From: Agromyces hippuratus | GTDB taxonomy: Bacteria > Actinomycetota > Actinomycetes > Actinomycetales > Microbacteriaceae | DNA: 64,000 nucleotides | Reading direction: 5' to 3' | Assembly (NCBI RefSeq): GCF_013410355.1 | Contig: NZ_JACCFI010000001.1 | Coordinates: 310,001 to 374,000 of the forward strand | The notes under the pieces: model-generated | Databases searched by the model: none | Seen by the model: only the letters and a program-made list of their open reading frames with translations | What the model was told of the DNA's origin: nothing | Translations under genes and position numbers: made by a program | Part shown: positions 1 through 7,073 of the stretch, in pieces | Layout: each line of letters opens with the position of its first letter | How positions within the stretch are numbered: the first letter of the stretch is position 1

Positions 1-82
1 ACCGGAGCGGCCGCCGCGGTCGCTCCGAGCTCCGACGTCGCCTGACGGCGGCATCCGCCCTGCATCAGAGGAACCGATACCT

Positions 83-685
83 GTGGCCCACCACCTCTAC
101 CTCGTCCGTCACGGCGAGCAGCTCGACGCCGAGCACGGCCTTCCCGACGGCCCGCTGTCGCCCCGTGGCCGCCGTCAGGCCGAGCTCCTCGCCGAGCGCC
201 TCGGCGGCGTGCCGTTCGACAACGCGTGGCACTCGCCGCTGCAGCGGGCGACCGAGACGGCGCAGATCATCGCGGCGAAGATGCCGGCGCTGAGCCTCGA
301 GCCCTCGCCGCTGCTCTTCGACTGCATCCCGACGGGCCCCGCGCCCGAGACGCCGAAGGCCTACGACGCCTTCTTCGGCTCGGTGACCGAGGCCGAGATC
401 GAGGCCGGCAGTGCGCAGATGGAAGATGCGGCCTCCGAGTTCCTCCGCTCTCATCGCGAAGACCGGCACGAGTTGCTCATCACCCACAACTTCGTCATCG
501 GATGGTTCGTGCGCGAGGTGCTCGGTGCGCCCGACTGGCGCTGGGTCTCGATCAACCAGGTGAACTGCGGCCTCACGGTGCTCACCCAGCGGCCCGGACG
601 GCCGTGGAGCCTCGTCTCCCACAACGACATCGCGCACCTGCCACCCGAGCTGCGCACCGGCCTGTCGGAGCCGTACGCGATCTGA
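83..685 (+). CDS. Histidine phosphatase family protein (phosphoglycerate mutase-like)
   Basis: The 200-residue protein begins at a GTG and opens with the branch-1 histidine phosphatase signature VRHGE (R9, H10, G11, E12); His10 is the residue that would be phosphorylated during catalysis. A second conserved histidine lies in ITHNF in the last third, as the fold requires. The length fits small soluble cytoplasmic members (GpmB/CobC-like). The substrate cannot be told from sequence: these enzymes dephosphorylate sugar phosphates, nucleotides or cofactor intermediates. The upstream 82 nt show no strong ribosome binding site and no other gene. The neighbour GNAT gene converges on it, so it is probably transcribed alone. 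Confidence 0.85.
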   Translation: MAHHLYLVRHGEQLDAEHGLPDGPLSPRGRRQAELLAERLGGVPFDNAWHSPLQRATETAQIIAAKMPALSLEPSPLLFDCIPTGPAPETPKAYDAFFGSVTEAEIEAGSAQMEDAASEFLRSHREDRHELLITHNFVIGWFVREVLGAPDWRWVSINQVNCGLTVLTQRPGRPWSLVSHNDIAHLPPELRTGLSEPYAI

Positions 686-718
686 GCGATCGCGAGTCGG
701 CTGGCCGCCCGCGGTGCG

Positions 719-1201
719 TCAGCCGACGCGCTTGCCGTACCAGTTCGTCGCGTTGGGGTTGGCGTTGTAGGGCTCGATGTCGACGTACCCGCTCGAGCGG
801 TAGAGCCCCCCCGCGGCCTCGAGGCTCGCGTTGGTGTCGAGCACGAGCTCCTGCGCGCCGTACTCGATCGCCCGGCGTTCGAGCTCGGCGAGCAGCCGGC
901 GCCCCTCGCCGCCGCCGCGGGCCGCCGGCGCGAGCCAGAGGTGCTTGATCTCGAAGCGCACCTCGAAGGTCTCGGGCCGGCGCTGGATGCGTCGCACCCC
1001 GCCGCATCCGACCGCCGTGCCCGACTCGTCGACGACGACCAGGAAGACGCCGGCCGGCGGCGTGAACTGCTCGGCGGCCGGCCAGGTCGGACGGTACTCG
1101 CCCTGCTCGGCCGGAAACCCCACAGCACGTTCGGCGAAGTAGTCGGCGAGCAACGCGTGCGCGTCGGCGTCGTTCACTGAGGCGTCTCGGTAGCGCAGCA
1201 T
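719..1201 (-). CDS. GNAT family N-acetyltransferase
   Basis: The 160-residue protein has the GNAT acetyl-CoA pyrophosphate loop RGGGEGRRLL (R-x-x-G-x-G type) near the middle, preceded by the beta strand VRFEIKHLWL and followed by a C-terminal GLYRSSGYVDIEPY segment typical of the fold's last strands. It would transfer an acetyl group from acetyl-CoA to an amine; the acceptor is unknown. It is transcribed divergently from dapB, with 94 nt between the start codons, and converges with the phosphatase gene. Single-domain, complete, ordinary codon use. Confidence 0.8.
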   Translation of the reverse strand: MLRYRDASVNDADAHALLADYFAERAVGFPAEQGEYRPTWPAAEQFTPPAGVFLVVVDESGTAVGCGGVRRIQRRPETFEVRFEIKHLWLAPAARGGGEGRRLLAELERRAIEYGAQELVLDTNASLEAAGGLYRSSGYVDIEPYNANPNATNWYGKRVG

Positions 1202-1283
1202 GCCCCCACACTATTTGCGAACGGCAGCGGATGCCGCGTGCACGGCGTCGATCCGTCACAGCGGTCGCCCGGCCCGCGCTTGC

Positions 1284-1289
1284 TAGGGT
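1284..1289 (+). promoter_or_regulatory. -10 element of a leaderless dapB promoter
   Basis: TAGGGT is followed by six bases and then the dapB GTG, so transcription would begin at or next to the start codon. No good -35 is visible. Confidence 0.5.
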
Positions 1290-1295
1290 GAATCC

Positions 1296-2048
1296 GTGAC
1301 GATACGGATCGCCGTGGCGGGAGCCACCGGCAAGATGGGGCAGCTGACGCTTCGACTGATCGAGGAGGCCGAAGACCTCGAACTGCACGCCGCACTCGAC
1401 TCGAAGTCGAGCCTCGACCTCATGCTCGGAGCCGACGTGGCGTTCGACGTCACGCACCCCGGCGCGAGCGGCGAGATCGTGGAGTTCGCCGCAGGAGCCG
1501 GCATTCCGATCGTGGTCGGCACCTCGGGATGGTCGAGCGAGCGCATCTCCGAGATCTCCGCGTTCGTGCGCGGCCATGCCGACGCCGGGGCCGTGCTCTT
1601 CGTGCCGAACTTCTCGATCGGCAGCGTACTCGGCACGGCCTTCGCGAAGCTCGCGGCGCCGTTCTTCGACTCGATCGAGATCGTCGAGGCGCACCACGCC
1701 GGCAAGGTCGATTCGCCTTCGGGCACGGCGGTGCGCACGGCGGAGCTCATCGGCGAGGCGCGTGCGGCGCGCGGTCCGGTCGCCGCTCCGCACGCCGACC
1801 AGCGCGCCCGCGGGCAGCTCGTGAGCGGGGTTCCCGTGCACAGCCTGCGCCTCAACGGCGTCGCGGCCGAGCAGCGCGTCGTCTTCGGCGGCGACGGCGA
1901 GACCCTCACGATCACGCACTCCACGCTCTCGTCGAGCTCGTACGAGGCCGGTATCCTGCTCGCGCTCCGCAGCGCCCCCGAGGCATCCGGTGTCACCGTC
2001 GGCCTCGACGCAATGCTCGACCTCGGGCTGCCCGGCACCGCCCGATGA
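1296..2048 (+). CDS. dapB: 4-hydroxy-tetrahydrodipicolinate reductase
   Basis: DapB reduces 4-hydroxy-tetrahydrodipicolinate to tetrahydrodipicolinate with NAD(P)H in the diaminopimelate/lysine pathway, which also supplies peptidoglycan. The 250-residue protein starts at GTG with the dinucleotide-binding glycine loop VAGATGKMGQ and carries the DapB catalytic signature HHAGKVDSPSGTA, with H133/H134 and K137 as the proton-donor region. Length matches actinobacterial DapB. A TAGGGT hexamer six bases upstream suggests a leaderless transcript. The stop overlaps the next start (ATGA), so a small membrane protein gene is coupled to it. dapA lies 6 kb downstream and dapF at 24.5 kb. Confidence 0.96.
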   Translation: MTIRIAVAGATGKMGQLTLRLIEEAEDLELHAALDSKSSLDLMLGADVAFDVTHPGASGEIVEFAAGAGIPIVVGTSGWSSERISEISAFVRGHADAGAVLFVPNFSIGSVLGTAFAKLAAPFFDSIEIVEAHHAGKVDSPSGTAVRTAELIGEARAARGPVAAPHADQRARGQLVSGVPVHSLRLNGVAAEQRVVFGGDGETLTITHSTLSSSSYEAGILLALRSAPEASGVTVGLDAMLDLGLPGTAR

Positions 2049-2485
2049 CCACGAAGCTCGGCGCGCTCATCATGGCCGCGCTCCTCGTGCTCTACCTCGC
2101 GCTCGTCGGATGGCGCGCCGTGCAGTTCATGGCGACGGGGGAACCGATCGCGATCGCGATGGGCGTCGCGCTCATCGTGCTGCCGATCATCGGCCTCTGG
2201 GCGCTGTGGCGCGAACTCCAGTTCGGCATCCGCTCGCACGAACTCGTGAAACGGCTCGACGCCGAGTGCGCGCTCGACCTCGAACTGCCGCTCCTGCCGA
2301 GCGGGCGTCCCGAGCGCGCCGCTGCTGGGGCGGCACTCGACAGGTTCCGCGCGGCCTCCGACACGGCCCCGGAATCCTGGCAGGCGGCGCTCCGGCTCGG
2401 ACTCGCATACGACGCGGCTGGCGACCGGCGGAGCGCCCGGCAGGCCGTGCGGCGCGCGATCGCGCTGTCTCGAGCACCGCGCTGA
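2045..2485 (+). CDS. Small membrane protein with TPR-like tail, translationally coupled to dapB
   Basis: 146 residues starting at an ATG that overlaps the dapB stop (ATGA). Two hydrophobic stretches near residues 5-24 and 38-57 (ALIMAALLVLYLALVGW, then AMGVALIVLPIIGLWALW) look like a membrane hairpin. The C-terminal half is hydrophilic and ends in WQAALRLGLAYDAAGDRRSA, which resembles one tetratricopeptide repeat (the G-x-A-Y-x-x-x-G-D pattern). I recognise the layout as a common actinobacterial conserved hypothetical beside dapB, but no function is established from sequence. A scaffold or assembly role is only a guess from the TPR-like tail. Confidence 0.75.
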   Translation: MTTKLGALIMAALLVLYLALVGWRAVQFMATGEPIAIAMGVALIVLPIIGLWALWRELQFGIRSHELVKRLDAECALDLELPLLPSGRPERAAAGAALDRFRAASDTAPESWQAALRLGLAYDAAGDRRSARQAVRRAIALSRAPR

Positions 2486-2642
2486 CGCCGTGGCGATCAG
2501 CCCGAGCAAACGTCGATGAGCCTGCGCGACTCGTGCTGAGTCCGCAGCGCAGGGGTGGAGGCGCTGCCCGCTCTGCTTACGCCATCGTCGCCGGCTCCCT
2601 CACGCGCCCGCGCCCGCGCGCGGGCGTCCAAGGCATCGGCCG

Positions 2643-2828
2643 TCAGATGCTGCCGGCACCGGGGCCAGCCTGATCCCGTCTCTCCTGCTCGATCCGCGCC
2701 TGCTCCTGGGCAGCGCGCTCGGCGGCGGGATCCTCGGAAGAGGCACGCGAGCGTCCGAAGCTCCTGACGAGCAACACGACGATCACCGCGAGTATCGCGA
2801 GCCCGACGACCCACCACAGCGGATCCAT
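2643..2828 (-). CDS. Single-pass membrane microprotein (61 aa)
   Basis: The start ATG is preceded at good distance by a strong ribosome binding site (GGAGGTG on the minus strand). Residues 1-24 form one hydrophobic segment (WWVVGLAILAVIVVLLV), followed by a basic stop-transfer stretch RSFGRSRAS and a charged, glutamine/glutamate-rich tail that could be helical. No family is recognised. The gene stands alone, between an intergenic region with a decayed palindrome upstream and the 3' side of a plus-strand gene. The predicted topology and ribosome binding site make it a credible small protein. Confidence 0.6.
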   Translation of the reverse strand: MDPLWWVVGLAILAVIVVLLVRSFGRSRASSEDPAAERAAQEQARIEQERRDQAGPGAGSI

Positions 2829-2860
2829 GACCCACCTCCTCGTCCACGACGCCGCCGGCG

Positions 2861-2904
2861 TCGATCGTACATACGATATTCCCGCCGTGTCGGAGCCGCA
2901 ATGA
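2861..2904. repeat. Possible decayed copy of the palindromic element seen at 6.9 and 8.1 kb
   Basis: The segment contains ATCGTA-CA-TACGAT (perfect 6-bp arms, 2864-2877) and then CGTGTCGGAG-CCGCAATGA, which matches the right arm of the 6.9 kb palindrome after loss of the central TCGTATAT. It sits just upstream of the 61-residue membrane protein gene, so it could instead be that gene's operator. The match is partial. Confidence 0.35.
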
Positions 2905-3047
2905 GCTCGTCCGGCGGCCGGGTCCTGCGTGTGCTGGTGCTTGCTCGGCGAGGTGCCGAGGATGCGGCGGAGATGAAGGCGCAGCGGCGAAGGTCCAGCC
3001 AGTCAGGCGCTGATGTCCGCGTCGCGGAGGCGGCTGGTCGGATCGGC

Positions 3048-3953
3048 CTAGCGGGTCGCCGTGCGCGGCGCCGCGAGCATCGCGTCGATCGCCGACTCGA
3101 CCGTGGCGTGCATGAATCGGTAGCCGTCGTCGATGAGGCGCTGCGGACGCACCTTCTGGCTCGAGAGCAGGAGCTCGTCGGCGGCACGGCCGAGGGCGAC
3201 CTCGAGCATGCGCTCGGGCACACCGAATGCGTGCGGCCGATGCATCCGCTCGGCCATGGCGGCCATCACGCGATCGGCGGTCGCCGGTGTCGGGCCGGCG
3301 ATGTTCACCGGGCCCGAGAGCGACGAACCCAGCAGGTGCACGATGGCGCCGACCTCGTCATCGAGCGCGACCCAGGGCCAGTGCTGGCCGCCGGTGCCGA
3401 GCCTGGCCGAGACGCCGAAGCGGGTCAGGGTGCCGACGCGTTTCATGGCGCCGCCGTGCCCGACCACCATGCCGCTGCGGAAGACGACGGTGCGCGTCTC
3501 TTCGGGCGCGAGCCCGGCTGCGGACTCCCAGCGGCCGACGACCTCCGCGAGGAAGCCGGTGCCGGCGCTCGAGTACTCGGTGAGCAGCTCGCCCGGGCGA
3601 TCGCCGTAGTAGCCGACCGCCGAGGCGTTGAGGAAGGCCGTCGGCGGCTGCCGCGCCTTGCGCATCGCGTCGGCGAGGGTGCGGGTCGCCGTGATGCGCG
3701 ACTCGAGGATCTGGCCGCGGTAGGACTTCGACCACGGCAGTCGGGCGAGTGAGGCGCCCGAGAGGTTCACGACCGCGTCGACCCGGTCCATGACGGTGAA
3801 ATCGATGATGCCCGCCGCCGGCGACCATGAGGCCTCATCGGGGCTCTCAGCGCGTCGGCGCACGAGACGCACGACCTCGTGCCCGTCGCCGGTCAGTGCG
3901 GTGACCAGCGCGGTGCCGATGAATCCGGATGCACCGGCGACGAGTACCCGCAT
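3048..3953 (-). CDS. TIGR01777 family epimerase-like SDR protein
   Basis: 301 residues with an N-terminal Rossmann dinucleotide loop VAGASGFIGTAL and the substrate-side motif NASAVGYYGD, both characteristic of the extended short-chain dehydrogenase subgroup TIGR01777 (YfcH/SulA-like). The C-terminal half carries GPVNIAGPTP and KVRPQRLIDDGYRF, the family's ending (roughly the DUF1731 region). It probably binds NADP(H); the substrate is not known for the family. It is the last gene of a minus-strand run (thioredoxin, DUF4395, OsmC, this gene) and starts 3 nt after the osmC stop, so it is almost certainly cotranscribed. Confidence 0.88.
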   Translation of the reverse strand: MRVLVAGASGFIGTALVTALTGDGHEVVRLVRRRAESPDEASWSPAAGIIDFTVMDRVDAVVNLSGASLARLPWSKSYRGQILESRITATRTLADAMRKARQPPTAFLNASAVGYYGDRPGELLTEYSSAGTGFLAEVVGRWESAAGLAPEETRTVVFRSGMVVGHGGAMKRVGTLTRFGVSARLGTGGQHWPWVALDDEVGAIVHLLGSSLSGPVNIAGPTPATADRVMAAMAERMHRPHAFGVPERMLEVALGRAADELLLSSQKVRPQRLIDDGYRFMHATVESAIDAMLAAPRTATR

Positions 3954-3956
3954 GGA

Positions 3957-4382
3957 TCAGGCGAGTTCGGCTTCGATCGTGATGGGAACGCCGGCGAGCG
4001 CCTGCGAGATCGGGCAGTTCTTCTTCGCGTCTTCGGCGAGGGCCTCGAACTGCTCCTCGGTGAGTCCGGGCACCCGGGCGCTCACCAGCAGGTGGCTGCC
4101 GAGCACGCCCTTGCCGGCTTCGAAGGTGACGGCCGCGGTGGTCTGGATGCTCTCTGCCGGAGTGCCCGCCTGGGCGAGGCCCAGCGAGAGCGCCATCGAG
4201 AAGCACGAGGAGTGCGCTGCCGCGAGGAGCTCCTCGGGGTTGGTCGTGCCTTCCGCGCCCTCGGCGCGGGCCTTCCAGTTGACGGGGAAGGAGGCGAGGC
4301 CCGAGGAGTCGAGGGCGACATCGCCCGATCCCTCGAAGAGCGTGCCCTTCCAGACGGTGGTCGCTTCACTCGTGACTGCCAT
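3957..4382 (-). CDS. osmC: OsmC family peroxiredoxin
   Basis: OsmC/Ohr proteins reduce organic hydroperoxides with a pair of redox cysteines. The 141-residue protein has both: C60 in AAAHSSCFSMAL and C123 in KKNCPISQAL, each in the family context, and E50/E51 in TTNPEELL. The ATG chosen is preceded by GAGGAGGATCAC, an excellent ribosome binding site; an in-frame start 27 nt further up lacks one. It belongs to the OsmC rather than Ohr branch by its N-terminal TTVWKGTL. The reducing partner may be the thioredoxin-like protein encoded upstream in the same run. Confidence 0.93.
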   Translation of the reverse strand: MAVTSEATTVWKGTLFEGSGDVALDSSGLASFPVNWKARAEGAEGTTNPEELLAAAHSSCFSMALSLGLAQAGTPAESIQTTAAVTFEAGKGVLGSHLLVSARVPGLTEEQFEALAEDAKKNCPISQALAGVPITIEAELA

Positions 4383-4436
4383 GTGATCCTCCTCGTCGAG
4401 CCGGGACACCAGCCTATCGGCGAGAGCAGCCGCAGG

Positions 4437-4937
4437 TCAGACTCCCGGCACGATCCTCGCCCGAGCGAGCAGCAGGTAGATCTGGCAGCCGAGGCAGAAG
4501 TCGAAGGCGGCGTTGAGGAATGCCGCGAAGAAGGCGATCGCCGCGGCGATCGGCACCGCGTACTCGAGGCCGAGGAATGAGAGCAACAGGCCGGCGAGAC
4601 CGACGGCGAAGCCGACGCCCTGCGCGAAGGTCGGCGGGCGCGGGTCCTCGAGTTCGGCGGGCGGCTCGAGCCGCGGACGCACGAGCTTGGCGAAGATCAA
4701 GCCGTACGGATGCCGGCGGATGCCTGCGAACGCACCCCACGCGAAGAGCAGCGTGATCGCGACGAGCAGCCAGAACGCCGCGGCATCCGCCCCCGCGATC
4801 GCGAGCACGACGGTGATGAGCAGCAGGGTCGCCGTGATGGCGGCGCCGAAGCGCGGGCCGCGCGGGTCGATGCCGGCGGGAGCGCGGCCGGCCGCGGCGC
4901 GGTCTGCCGACGATGCCGATTCAGCCGGAGATGACAT
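4437..4937 (-). CDS. DUF4395 integral membrane protein
   Basis: 166 residues with four hydrophobic segments arranged as two pairs, and the family's near-terminal cysteine motif DFCLGCQIYLL. After a 25-residue Ala-rich start the sequence reads DPRGPRFGAAITATLLL, the usual DUF4395 beginning. Its start overlaps the end of the upstream thioredoxin gene by 17 nt, indicating coupling. DUF4395 genes commonly sit next to thioredoxin-like genes, so a role in membrane thiol redox chemistry is plausible but not shown. The CxxC could be a thioredoxin target or a metal site. Confidence 0.9.
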   Translation of the reverse strand: MSSPAESASSADRAAAGRAPAGIDPRGPRFGAAITATLLLITVVLAIAGADAAAFWLLVAITLLFAWGAFAGIRRHPYGLIFAKLVRPRLEPPAELEDPRPPTFAQGVGFAVGLAGLLLSFLGLEYAVPIAAAIAFFAAFLNAAFDFCLGCQIYLLLARARIVPGV

Positions 4938-5361
4938 GGGGGCTCCTCAGGAGGTCGTCGAGTCGTTCGCGCACGACGGCGGCGCGGGGGAGTCCTGCGA
5001 TGCGGGCGCGCACCGCGCCGTCGGCATCGAGCAGCAGTGTCGTCGGCGTCTCGGTGACGCGGAAGCGGCCGGCGAGATCGGGGCGATGCGTGAGATCGAC
5101 CTCGACGTGGGTCGCACCGTCGTGCTCGCCCGCGAGCTGGGTCAGCAGGCGCCCCGTCGCCGGGCAGCGGGCGCAGAACTCGGTCGAGAACTGCACGAGC
5201 GTGGCGCGTTCGCCGAATGCGGCGACGCCGAGCTCGTCCGGCCGCACCACGTCGCCGGAGCCGCTTCGGGCGACGCCCTGCCGCGAGCGCCAGACGAGGC
5301 CGATGGCGGTCGCCGCGGCGAGCAGTGCCGCGCCGGTCGCGAGTGCGGGGAGCCAGTCCAT
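4921..5361 (-). CDS. Membrane-anchored thioredoxin-like protein
   Basis: 146 residues. Residues 5-24 form an N-terminal hydrophobic segment ending in RSRQG, consistent with a membrane anchor and outward-facing domain. The thioredoxin domain follows, with VQFSTEFCARCP placing the redox pair at C63 and C66, and the cis-proline region ETPTTLLLDADG later. The start is the ATG giving MDWLPAL; longer in-frame extensions upstream lack the anchor at the terminus and run into thyA's promoter. First gene of the minus-strand redox run, divergent from thyA. Confidence 0.86.
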   Translation of the reverse strand: MDWLPALATGAALLAAATAIGLVWRSRQGVARSGSGDVVRPDELGVAAFGERATLVQFSTEFCARCPATGRLLTQLAGEHDGATHVEVDLTHRPDLAGRFRVTETPTTLLLDADGAVRARIAGLPRAAVVRERLDDLLRSPHVISG

Positions 5362-5466
5362 GCGGTCAGCGTACGCAGCACGCGCCGCCCCGTGCGGAGT
5401 ATGACCGACGATGACGGGGATGCCGCGGCATCCGCTCGCCTTCGCCGAAGTGTCGCCGGTGCGGGT

Positions 5467-5472
5467 TAGCCT
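5467..5472 (+). promoter_or_regulatory. -10 element of thyA, near-leaderless
   Basis: TAGCCT ends seven bases before the thyA ATG. The palindrome GATGCCGCGGCATC lies about 40 nt further upstream (near 5420-5433). Confidence 0.45.
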
Positions 5473-5479
5473 TGTGGGG

Positions 5480-6289
5480 ATGGCCGAGACGATCTCAACC
5501 CCGTACGAAGACCTGCTGCGCGACGTGCTCGAGCACGGCGCCGTCAAGACCGATCGCACGGGCACCGGCACGCGCAGCGTGTTCGGCCGCCAGCTGCGAT
5601 TCGACCTCTCAGCGGGCTTCCCTCTCGTCACGACGAAGCGGGTGCACTTCAAGTCGATCGCCTACGAGCTGCTGTGGTTCCTGCAGGGCTCGTCGAACGT
5701 CGGCTGGCTGCGCGAGCACGGCGTCACCATCTGGGACGAGTGGGCCGATTCCGCGGGCGAGCTCGGCCCCGTCTACGGCGTGCAGTGGCGGTCGTGGCCG
5801 ACGCCGTCGGGCGAGCAGATCGACCAGATCTCCGAGGTCATCGAGCAGATCCGCACGAACCCCGACTCGCGCCGGCTCATCGTCTCGGCGTGGAACCCCG
5901 CCGACATCCCGTCGATGGCGCTCGCGCCCTGCCACGCGCTGTTCCAGTTCTACGTGGCCGACGGCAAGCTCTCGTGCCAGCTCTACCAGCGCAGCGCCGA
6001 CCTCTTCCTCGGCGTGCCGTTCAACATCGCCTCGTACGCCCTGCTGACGCACATGATCGCGGCGCAGACCGGGCTCGAGGTCGGCGACTTCGTCTGGACC
6101 GGCGGCGACTGCCACATCTACGACAACCACGTCGAGCAGGTGACCGAGCAGCTCACCCGCGAGCCGTTCGCGCCGCCCACCCTGCGGCTGGCTCGCACGC
6201 CCGACTCGGTCTTCGACTACGAGTACGAGGACTTCATCGTCGAGGGCTACCAGCACCACCCGCCGATCCGCGCGGCCGTCGCGGTATGA
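5480..6289 (+). CDS. thyA: Thymidylate synthase
   Basis: ThyA methylates dUMP to dTMP with methylenetetrahydrofolate. The 269-residue protein has the nucleophile C151 in APCHALFQFYV, the phosphate-binding RR in NPDSRRLIVSAWNP, QRSADLFLGVPFNIASYALL, and HIYDNHVEQ near the C-terminus. The ATG at MAETIST follows a -10-like TAGCCT by seven bases; a start 69 nt further upstream would add 23 residues not expected for the family. The stop overlaps the folA start (ATGA), so the enzyme is coupled to the one that recycles its dihydrofolate product. Confidence 0.97.
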   Translation: MAETISTPYEDLLRDVLEHGAVKTDRTGTGTRSVFGRQLRFDLSAGFPLVTTKRVHFKSIAYELLWFLQGSSNVGWLREHGVTIWDEWADSAGELGPVYGVQWRSWPTPSGEQIDQISEVIEQIRTNPDSRRLIVSAWNPADIPSMALAPCHALFQFYVADGKLSCQLYQRSADLFLGVPFNIASYALLTHMIAAQTGLEVGDFVWTGGDCHIYDNHVEQVTEQLTREPFAPPTLRLARTPDSVFDYEYEDFIVEGYQHHPPIRAAVAV

Positions 6290-6819
6290 GCGAAGCGGAT
6301 GCCTCGGCAGCGCGGGCACCGAAGCTCGGGCTCATCTGGGCCGAGGCGCACGGCGGGGTGATCGGGGCCGGGGGAGTGATGCCCTGGCACCTGCCCGAAG
6401 ACCTCGCCCACTTCAAGGCCGTCACGCTCGGCAGCCCCGTCGTCATGGGCCGCAAGACCTGGGACTCGCTGCCCGAGCGATTCCGGCCCCTCCCGGGGCG
6501 CGCGAACATCGTCGTCACGCGCAATGAGCAGTGGGCGGCCGAAGGGGCCGTGCGGGCGGGCTCGATCGACGAGGCGCTGGCGGCTGCCGCGGCATCCGGC
6601 CCCGAGTGGATCTGGGGCATCGGCGGCGGCGAGCTCTACGCCCGCCTCATCGACCGCGCCGACCGGCTCGAGGTCACCGACCTCGACCTCGACCTCCCCG
6701 GCGACGCCTACGCCCCGTCGATCGACCTGAGCTGGCGGCTCGTCGACACCGACGACGCCGGCACGCGGGTCTCCCGCACGGGCATCGGCTACCAGTTCCG
6801 CCGCTACGACCGCCCCTGA
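6286..6819 (+). CDS. folA: Dihydrofolate reductase
   Basis: Reduces dihydrofolate to tetrahydrofolate with NADPH, closing the cycle opened by ThyA. In 177 residues it shows the DHFR landmarks: GLIWAEAHGGVIGAGGVMPWHLPEDLAHFK (substrate loop with P-W and the acidic D), VMGRKTWDSLP (cofactor), and WIWGIGGGELYARL. The acidic residue after PWHLPE occupies the catalytic position. An extra 12-residue Ala-rich tail precedes the fold. ATGA overlap with thyA makes a two-gene operon. Confidence 0.96.
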   Translation: MSEADASAARAPKLGLIWAEAHGGVIGAGGVMPWHLPEDLAHFKAVTLGSPVVMGRKTWDSLPERFRPLPGRANIVVTRNEQWAAEGAVRAGSIDEALAAAAASGPEWIWGIGGGELYARLIDRADRLEVTDLDLDLPGDAYAPSIDLSWRLVDTDDAGTRVSRTGIGYQFRRYDRP

Positions 6820-6874
6820 ACCGGCTGTCCGCTCCCGCCCCGCCCTCGCCCGCCCTCGCCTCGCCCTCGTCATT

Positions 6875-6946
6875 CCTGCGGATATACGATCCGCCACGCC
6901 GCGAGTTCTCTCGAGGTGCCGGCGTGTCGGATCGTATATCCGCAGG
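6875..6946. repeat. 72-bp palindromic element, copy A
   Basis: Two 26-bp arms (6875-6900 and 6921-6946) are inverted copies with one mismatch, around a 20-bp loop; the arm core is GGATATACGATCCG. Copy B at 8035-8104 shares the outer 18 bp. The AT-containing core stands out against its surroundings. RNA from it would fold into a very long hairpin, but there is no T-tract, so it is better described as a REP-like or cassette-end element than as a plain terminator for folA. Confidence 0.85.
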
Positions 6947-7073
6947 AGCGCACCCCGGTCTGAGCCTGACCCGCAGCGCCGACTTCTCCTCCACACGGTG
7001 ATGCCCGAACGGCTCGGGCACCGAAATCGCACGTGGTCGCCCGCGGCGTTCGGCGTGCCCGCATGCTCTTCCG

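Noticed and set aside
6875..6946. Palindrome A as a simple folA terminator
   Set aside because: The stem is far longer than needed, lacks a T-tract, and a sister copy lies after another gene with a shared outer flank; a terminator role cannot be excluded but does not explain the sequence.
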